DNA of 64,000 nucleotides, taken from contig NC_083605.1 of assembly GCF_029168945.1 (NCBI RefSeq), positions 40,747,280-40,811,279 on the forward strand. Reading direction: 5' to 3'. The position numbers were made by a program, and so were the translations under genes. The notes beneath the pieces were generated by a model. It ran no database searches, was not told the origin of the DNA, and saw only the letters and a list, made by a program, of their open reading frames with translations. Below, piece by piece: positions 55,711 through 64,000 of this stretch (the stretch's first letter is position 1; each line of letters begins with the position of its first letter). The stretch comes from Cannabis sativa (Eukaryota; Streptophyta; Magnoliopsida; Rosales; Cannabaceae).

Positions 55711-57660
55711 AAATTCTTTCATAGCTTTATCTTTTCTGGAATAGTTGAGACTTTTCCTTAGATAAATAAAATCTATGCCTAGAAGTCGAGAAGCTTCTAT
55801 AGATTGCCATTAGAAAGAAAATGCTTCAGCATCTTACTAAAGTAAGTTGCTTGCATTAGAGTAAGTAATTACCAAGTATACCATAAGCCATAGGTTTAGA
55901 TAAACTCAAACCTATAATACTAGGAACAGGAAGTTTTGTTAAGTCCATTGAATAGACTTATTAACGAAAATTTCCTTTTATGTCCTTGTAATAGAAAATT
56001 TAGGTTATTCCATGTGAATGGATCAAACCATAGTTCTATTGACTTTTCTTCTTAGTTTCGTATCTTGACAATCCATTAATTGTTTAAACTTACAATGGAT
56101 TTTAATCACTAGTGTCTTCCAAGTCATAAGAAGGTGAGTTCCTAGAAACTCTCCCACTACGACAAGGTACCGTGAATTATGTCTAAGAAAACTAAATGGT
56201 ATTGACTTCTTCGGTTGTGTCAAAACAACAGAGACAGTAGGATCATCATATGGAATAAGATGATAGAACACTTTTGGAATCAAGAAAAAAATATCTCTTT
56301 TATTTGCTACTTTTCAGACTTAGTCATTTTCTTAGAAAAAAGGTATTTGTTTAAACAAACACTTTCTTATCTAATGAATATGGGATGGTCCACCCCTAAT
56401 CACTTAGAATAGCTAACAAACCATGGTTAACAGTTCTAGCTTTTCTTAAGATTTTGATTAGGTCATCCATGAATCTAGTAATGATTTACACTAAGTACCC
56501 AACCATTGCATCATTCTGAACTTGTATTACCATAGAAGGATTTAGGCAACGACTAGTAACAAATCTTTAATATGCAAAACAAAACGAAATTTCTGGGGAG
56601 GTAAGTTTGGATATAATTCAAAAATCAATTTAATGATCTTTGAACTGCATATCAACTAACTATTTCTCCACCCCTATCAGTTCGCAAGATCTTTAACCAC
56701 TTACCTTAATCGTTTATCACCATTGCTAGAAATTCATGAAATTTCAAACATTTCAAATTTCTTTTGCATAAGGTAAAATCTAGAGTGATCGTTTTTAGAA
56801 TACAACGAAAAACTCATATCCACCCCTGAATGTACATCCATCTGCGAATGAGATGAACCTACTTTCAGTGGATATAGGCATGTTAGCTCTTTGCAGAGAA
56901 TGATCTTGTCAAAACCACTATGAACAAGATACAAATGCCATAGATTTATAATATATGGTTGTGTCTTTTGATGACTTATGTATAGTTACATTAAAAAGTT
57001 CTTAGAATAGTCTAAGTGGATCCTAGTCACAGAATACTAAACTCATATCCATACTTTAACATACAGTTTTTGAATCCATTAATAGAAGATGGATATTAAA
57101 CACTTGTGAAAGTGTAACTGTATTGTATTCTAGAAATAAAAATATAAGAAAATTTATGTTTGGAATCTAAAATTAAAGTCAAAGACTTAAATTTATACCA
57201 AATATAATGAGTAATTCTTTCTTGGACCACCACTACTAATTTTACTCTAAGTCTGATTTGCCCATACAAGTAGGAGATTTCTAAGATTGAGGATTTATAT
57301 CATTTTGGGATAGAATTTCGGGAATATAATCATATGCGTTATTTAATTTCTTAAGAGAAAATAGAATGACATTAAATGATTTATAGACCATTCATCCAAT
57401 GATATATTATTGAGCGAATTCGAAATAAATAAGCTAAGAGGAATTAGAATAATTTCGTATTTAAATAAGAATCCAACGATGCTCCAATTAGTGAGAGTCA
57501 AAGTAATCTTATTTATACAATCTTCTTGTTTCATATTGTAAAATACTAGTCTAAGGTATCATCAATTGATGAACAGCTAGATGTTGCATATACAATATTT
57601 ATCTTTCGAGATCTAACACTATTATGTTTGTCTAATGGTGAAAATCCATTAGGGATTTAT

Positions 57661-59505
57661 TGTTGGGTTTTGTGCCCTAAATAAAACCCATTTCAATATA
57701 ATCAGATTTACTTATTAATAAAGATCAGAAATAACATTTTATGTTGCATGGTTCACATGATTTATTTCATGATTATATACATATAATGTATGAATTCTTT
57801 TTAAGTCCAGAACATATGAATTTGTTAAAAATTATAGTGTTGTCAGCACAGTGGAATATAATCTTAATTATATGTTCGAAAGTTTATTCCCTGATTTTTC
57901 AGAACACTGGAGTTAGACTGACATGGTATAATCAACGATATGTATTCTTACACCTTGGAAAAGTGTTATGTCCTTTCCAGGACATTGGCAAAGTTTACCA
58001 GTATCGGATGTATGGAGTATACATCGGAAGGGACCGATATTGAACTTTGATTAGATATATTAAAACTTACTGTAATATCTATTCAATTCAATATCACCTG
58101 TTGATCCCATATCAAATGACCTTAATCTTGATATGGTTAGGTTCGATCTCAAGAGTATTATACATGTTCTTTGATTTGTTAGTTAAGCCTACTTTTGGGT
58201 CAGGGTGATACGTACATTTTGGGAACATGATATTATAATTGAGTGGGAGCGCTACCATAAATATGGAATCTATAACTTCTATAGGAATTTAGAAGTGAAA
58301 TGATGATATCCTTCGAGCTTGGCTAAACAGAGATAAATGGTGGAGATCTCATTTCACTTTGCTGAAATATCATTTATACGGAGCTAATTGTTTTAAGGAT
58401 AAAATACATTGAAGGTGTAACGGTAACTTAGTGCCTTTTCAATGTAGATCATCTATTAGAGGGTCATTGATCACATTAGGATTATAACAATGGATAACTA
58501 ATGACGTGTCTATATCATGGAACATATAGAGCGTTCTATATGTCTGAGAGTGCAATTCCAAGTTCTTAGTGTGGATTCAATGAGGAATTAATAAGTTAGG
58601 GAATTTACTTGGTAAATTCGGTTCAACTTATTGGAAGCTCGGTTATATAGACCCATGGTCCCCATATTAGTTGAGACCATACTGCTTGTAAGACTCAGTT
58701 AATTGATTTTAATTAATCAATTATAATTCAAAAGTTAGACTATGTCTACTTTATGAATTTTCACTAAGCAAGGGCGAAATTGTAAAGAAAAGAGATTCTG
58801 GGTTTATTTATTAATTAAGAGACTTTATATGTCTAAATTAATAAATATATTAAATGGCAATATTATTTAATAATTATTTTAAGTTATTAAATAATTAGAA
58901 TTGGCATTTAAAAGGTTAAATTGAAAAATTGGCAATTTAGAGAAAATGGGAATGAGAAATAACAAAATGGGAAAGTTGCAAAGTGAGGCCCAATTCCCTT
59001 TGTATGGCCGGCCACATTGCAAGAAATTACCATTTATAGTTTTCATTATTTTAATGCCATTCAATTCTAACCTAAACCTAGAGGGTATTCTATAAATAGA
59101 AAGTGTTGGCTTCATGAAACACACAACTTTGAACATTAGTTTCTTTCAGAAAAGCTACACGCCCCTCTCTCTCTTTTCTTCTCTCTAAATTTTGAAACAC
59201 TTGAGTGACTGAGTAGTGCCCACACACATCAAGTGGTACCTCAATCATAGTATGTAAGACTATGGAAAATCAGCACCAACAAGGAGGAGAGAAAGAGATC
59301 AAGATTTAGATCTTGATTATGCTCTGCTACAGAAAGGAATCAAGGGCTAGAGATCTGAATGGAAGGAGTCATTATATTCTGCTGCACCCAATGTAAGGTT
59401 TTCTTAAACTCTTATGTGTTTATTTCATTGTTTTAGAATTCATATTAGGATGTTAATCAAACATACTTGGTAGTAAATCTAGACCCTGGTAAAATAATTC
59501 CAACA
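57661..59505 (+). mobile_element. Solo copia LTR nested in the body of B
   Basis: 1845 bases, TGTTGGGTTTTGTGCCC to AATAATTCCAACA. The TSD is TTTAT (57656-57660 and 59506-59510). Element A shows the empty site at about 17920-17940 (TTAGGGATTTATCTCATT). Same subfamily as A's LTRs and the fragment at 1-1016. Opposite orientation to B. TATA box at 59091-59098. Confidence 0.95.
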
Positions 59506-62500
59506 TTTATCTCATTATAAAAACAAACCAAGTTAGACCAACAATGAAGATTCGAAATTAAACTACAATTTAATAACAGAAAATAACGTGGTTCAATATA
59601 AATTCATACACAATTCAGAAATTATTAAACATATAGCAAGTAGAAATGACAAGTGAAAATACTAAACATACAATCCTAAATAATTTCCAAGGTCTTCAAC
59701 AAACTGATATCAGTGTCCCGTTTAGGCGAGAGTCAAAGCTACCATCCATTGAATAGAGTTATCAGCTCATCTAAAATGATAAACATTCTAGCAACCTTTT
59801 ATTCGATCAAGATTGGAATCCAGCGTTGTCCTGTTTAGGCAAGAGTCAAGGCTATTCTATCTTATGAGCTTCCACCATTGTTTCATATGTTGTAAGTCAA
59901 ATACAGTCGCCACCATTAGGGTGATCAATACCATATAAAACACTTACAAATATACTTATCTTTCGAGATTAAACGGTGCTAACTTGCTAATGAACGTTCC
60001 TCCATCAGGGAGGATTACTCACTAAAACAAAAGCTATGTAAAACTAACAATGGAGATCGAATGTCCTAATAATAAAACTCATTATTTAAAGTGTATTTTC
60101 TTCTAATATTTATTTTAATCAATTTATTTTAAATATATTTATTTAATTAAAATTTCTAATTTAGAATGAAAAATTCTAAATATAAATTTTAATTTAATGT
60201 TTATAAATTTTACTTAGATGGATATAAAAATAACATGAAATATTTCCATCTTAGTAATAATTTCCAATAAATATTTAGAAAAATATTTAATTTAACTTGT
60301 TTCAAAATTAATTTGAATTAATTTACAGCTCAAATTTAATTTTCTATAATTATATATTGCATTTCGAAAAATTGAAGTATTTAAGAATACAATTTTCGAA
60401 ATTGCTTGTTAAAATAAAATAAAAATAAATCCTGGAAAAAATTATTCTAATTTTATGTTGGCCCAAAATTAATTTACAACAAAAAATATAATTTTCCTTT
60501 TTAATTAAATATTAAAGAAAAATTTCAAATATTTAAGTATCATGATGAAAATTAACTTAAATATTAATTTTTTATTTAATTAAATACACTAGAAAAGTAC
60601 TTCAAGCAAAACAGATAATGTCTATCTAGACTTTCATTGACTAATTAATTCATTTTCTAATTAAATATATTTTACTTCATTTATTTTAATTAATCATTAA
60701 ATGAAAAAAATCATTGATTTAAGTTGGTCCAAAATTAAAATAAATAATTTTCAACTTTAATCTATTTTTCAAATAAAATTCGAAATTTCTGCATTTAATA
60801 AATACAATTTCAAAATTGTGGGAAAAAGATTACTAAAATAAAATAAAATAAAATATATTTTGAAATAATTTTCAATTTTAATTAAATAACATGAAAATAA
60901 TAATATTTAAGTATCATGATGAAAATCAACTTAAATATTTTAATTTTCAATTTAATTAAATGTATTAAATTTAAGAAATAAATAATTAAGTATAGAGAAG
61001 ACTTAATTATTAATTCTAATTTAATACTAGGAAAAATATACTTAACTTAGATTGTACCAAAATTAATTATTAAACAATTAATTTCACAATCTATGATATT
61101 TTTCTAATTAAATATTAGAAAAAATAACTAGTTCTAGAAATAACTATCTAGAATAATTTCATTTACTAAGTAATTTTTTAAAATTAACTTTAAAATAATA
61201 AATGAAAAAATAAATTTCATATATTTTAAAAGTTAATTATGTTGCTAATTCAATTTTAATTAGGTTAGACTAATATAATTAACCTAATACAATTATTTAA
61301 ATAAGGCAAATGAGCCTTCACAATTGGGGTTGTTCGTGTGAGGGGGAGCTGGGTTCAGTATGTTGTACCCACTTCTATTGGCCCCCAACTCTCACACAAG
61401 GCCCAAAAGAGAGGAATTTAACCTTTAAATAAACAATTGTTATTCATTGAATAAGCCCAAATTTAATTGGGCCTAAATAAAATTACTTATGTCAAAATTT
61501 ATTTTAGCAACCTAGTCCATTTACTTAGTAAAACTTAAATGGGCTTCCTATATGCATCTAAGCCCAATAGCAAACATATAGGCTCACACAGGTCAAAATG
61601 ATTTGGATGGGCCTATCATGTTACTAGATTTACACAGATGAAAGAAATAGCAAAAATTACCTGTTACAAATTATTATAAGATCTATTGACAATTGGACTA
61701 TGATTAAAATCAGATCATTGGATTTGTCAATAAGTTAATCATAGCAATTTAGATCAAATAAATTATAAGTTTGTAAAAAAAATTTGTATATCAATATATA
61801 AACAAACAATAGAAACAAATAACTGATCTGGAATATCTGAAAAGTAAGCTAAAATATCTCAATTTTAAAATTTAAAATAAAATTAAATTTTAAAATAAAT
61901 ATCTTAACTAGAATTCAAATTTAGGTTGTTAGAGAATATTTGAAAAAAATTCAAAATTCAACAAACTCCTAAATTTCTTAAATTCTAACAAAAAATAAAA
62001 AATATCTAACCAATTTTTCAAATATCAAGTTTATTCAAAATTTAAATTTATTTAAAATTTCTAATAAGATAATATAATAAAATATCTTGAATTTTGAATT
62101 TAGATATTTCATTATTATATTCTAAGTCTTATAGTTTAATAAATTTAAATATTACATAAATAAACTAATTGAAAAAATAAGATATTTTATATGGTTAGAA
62201 TTTAAAAAAAAAATAAGTTTGAAAAAATTATGGTTTGAAACCCTAAAATATCTATTTATACTAAACTAACCAATTCTTTAAATTTCATGTTATTTTTTGC
62301 CAAAATATAATTTGAATAAAAAAAATGTCTAATAAGTTAAAATGTTAAACCTAACATATTCCCAATCTTATAATTTTAATTAATAAAATATATTTTAAAA
62401 ATAACAAATTTGAAAAGATATGATATGGTTAGCATATTTTGAAATTAGTACAAGATTATTTTTAAAAGATAATATTTTAATATCAAAGTAAGATCATTTA

Positions 62501-62780
62501 AAATTTAATAAAAAAAATAATATCTGATCTTATAATTAAAATAAAATAATCTAAAATTTCAAAATTAACCATAAAGCTCCTTTGTGAGAAATTAAATTTT
62601 CAAAATTCAACGTCTACTAATATCAGAAACTAATTTTAATTAATTAAAAAATTAATAAAAAATATTTTTATTCTGACAATTGTATTTTTAATTGAAAAAT
62701 TAGATTCTACATAAAATTCTACCAAAAATTGGCTTTTGTTTTAATGAAAAATGATTTTTGAAGCAAAAGTTATGACGAAA
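59506..62780 (-). other. AT-rich, non-coding body of copia B
   Basis: Parallel to 17930-20990 of A, with extra or missing blocks (for example about 61090-61210 absent from A). No ORF, no recognisable gag or integrase. Contains the GTTTAGGCGAGAGTC motif at about 59720. Confidence 0.7.
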
Positions 62781-62784
62781 ATAA

Positions 62785-62990
62785 GTTTGAGGCACACGGT
62801 TATGCATTGCATACCCCTGGGCGCGCATAATGGAGGTTTTGGCCGAGGACAGAGGCTGCAAGCAGCCTCATTTGACCGAGGGACACAGGCGGGAGCTGCC
62901 CTTCAGACAGGGGCTGTGTCCGAGTAAACTCGGTCAGCGCCTTGTCTGAATGGGTGTTGTTCGAGCGTCCCGCGCGCGCGTATGTGTTTC
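62785..62990 (-). other. GC/CpG-rich island in the 5' leader of copia B
   Basis: The block contains TGGGCGCGCATAATGG, GACCGAGGGACACAGGCGG and TCCCGCGCGCGCGTATG, surrounded by AT-rich DNA, 265-480 bases from the primer site. It is the positional match of 21064-21280 in A but differs in sequence apart from scattered words such as GACCGAGG and GCGCGCG. Confidence 0.7.
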
Positions 62991-63254
62991 AAATCCTGAT
63001 ATTTTTGTTCAACTTCAAAAAATCATAACTAATTGATAAAAAATCCAAATTAGGTTCTGTAAAAGCCTAAATTTATTAATTTTTTGTCTAATTTCCAGAA
63101 AAAATAATTCCAGATCAAAATAAAAAATATTTCAGTAACATATATTGCGATTTCTAAACTATCATCAAATAAGCACATAAACCACTTGAAACCATCCAAA
63201 TCAATGCAATACATCGTTTTAATTCATATTTCATGAAAGTAAATCATTACCATG

Positions 63255-63266
63255 GCTCTGAGGCCA
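63255..63266 (-). other. Decayed primer binding site of copia B
   Basis: The minus strand reads TGGCCTCAGAGC, two substitutions from TGGTATCAGAGC, two bases from the LTR. Confidence 0.8.
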
Positions 63267-63268
63267 GT

Positions 63269-64000
63269 TATTGGAAATATTTTACAAGGATCTAGATTTA
63301 CTACCATGTATGTTTCATTAACATCCTAATATGAATTCTAAAACAATGAAATAAACACATAAGGGTTTAAGGAAACCTTACATTGGTTGCAGGGGAATAT
63401 AATGACTCCTTCTGTTCAGATCTCTAGCCCTTGATTCCTTTCCGTAGCAGAGCATCACCAAGATATGAACCTGGATCTCTTTCTCTCTTTCCTTTGATGC
63501 TGAATCTCCTTCTCGTTGTTTGGAATTCTCTTACAGTCTTACACACTATGATTGAGATACCACTTGATGTGTGTGGGAACTCACTCATTCACTCAAGGTT
63601 CAAAAAATTGAAGAGGAAAAGAGAAGAAGAAGTGGCGGCTAGGGTAAATAGAAAGAGGCTCAGTTTTCATCTGACAAAGTTAACAAAAAGTTAAGTGTGA
63701 ATGAGAGCCATCACTATCTATTTATAGGTAACCACCTAGGTTTAAGCAAGAATTATTTGGCATTAAAATAATGAAAAAAATAAATGATAAAAGCCTACAA
63801 TAGTGGCCGGCCTGGGCTTTGGATAATGGGCCTCACTTATGCAATTTTGCTGTTTTATCATTTCTGCATCTCATTTTCTCAAAAACGCCAATTTTCAAAT
63901 TCAACCATTTAAATGCCAATTCTAATTATTTAATAACTAAAAATTAATTATTAAATAATATTGTCATTTAATATATTTATTAATTAGACATATAAAGTCT
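63269..64000 (-). repeat. 5' LTR of copia B, cut by window end
   Basis: Nearly the same sequence as 43698-44420 (GGAAATATTTTAC-AGGATC, ACTACCATGTATG), starting TATTGG instead of TGTTGG. Promoter box TATTTATA at 63719-63726. The remainder lies beyond the window. Confidence 0.93.

Larger units (their letters stand above)
43698..64000 (-). mobile_element. Copia element B, non-autonomous, right end outside the window
   Basis: Minus strand: 5' LTR 64000-63269 (cut by the window), primer site 63266-63255, body, PPT next to 55030, and 3' LTR 55029-43698 split by Gypsy E. It is the sister of A: same order of GC island, AT-rich body, GTTTAGGCGAGAGTC motif and decayed RNase H, with many indels. The left TSD would be TGTAC (43693-43697). 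The 5' LTR edge has decayed (TATTGG for TGTTGG) and the primer site has two changes. It looks older than A. Confidence 0.92.

Overview
This window is a piece of a plant (eudicot) nuclear genome built almost entirely of nested LTR retrotransposons. The evidence is Ty1/copia and Ty3/Gypsy elements with tRNA-iMet primer sites, LTR promoters with TATAAATA boxes, plant-type chromovirus and Tat lineages, AT-rich composition, and 5-bp target-site duplications (TSDs). There are no bacterial operons, RNA genes or CRISPR arrays. The species cannot be named from the sequence alone.

Layout, left to right. 1-1016 is the end of a copia LTR cut by the window edge. 1017-7448 is the 3' part of a Tat-lineage Gypsy element (+): RNase H tail, integrase, an antisense intron-containing gene, polypurine tract and 3' LTR. 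7449-8511 is the end of another copia LTR. 8512-9668 is an old Gypsy LTR ('C', minus strand) whose integrase continues at 23411-24135. In between sits copia element A (9754-23410, minus, TSD ACACC), which carries two nested solo LTRs (11257-13115, TSD ACACC; 15352-17247, TSD ATAGG). 24136-24832 plus 34285-36729 is the relic of a second Tat-type Gypsy, split by the chromovirus-type Gypsy element D (24833-34284, TSD CTGGC). 36730-37135 is a truncated copia LTR, and 37678-39208 is a truncated copia element (F) with an intact gag frame. 39209-41775 is the only stretch that looks like host DNA and may hold a terminal exon. 41776-43217 has one or two relic LTRs. 43698-64000 is copia element B (minus, sister of A), with Gypsy element E (44998-54434) in its 3' LTR and a solo LTR (57661-59505, TSD TTTAT) in its body.

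A and B are diverged copies of one non-autonomous family, so each shows the empty site for insertions in the other; this proves several nesting steps from the window itself. Both carry the same broken copia RNase H, so the family spread after losing its own pol.

D and E are sister chromovirus (Tekay/Del-like) elements with gag, protease, RT, RNase H, integrase and a chromodomain-like tail. Many frameshifts and LTR differences in them fall at CTG/CAG versus CCG/CG sites in a pattern that looks partly like consensus error. No complete host gene and no clearly new multi-gene system was found. The best leads are the antisense spliced gene, palindrome arrays in Gypsy LTRs with paired base changes, and a possible orphan host exon.
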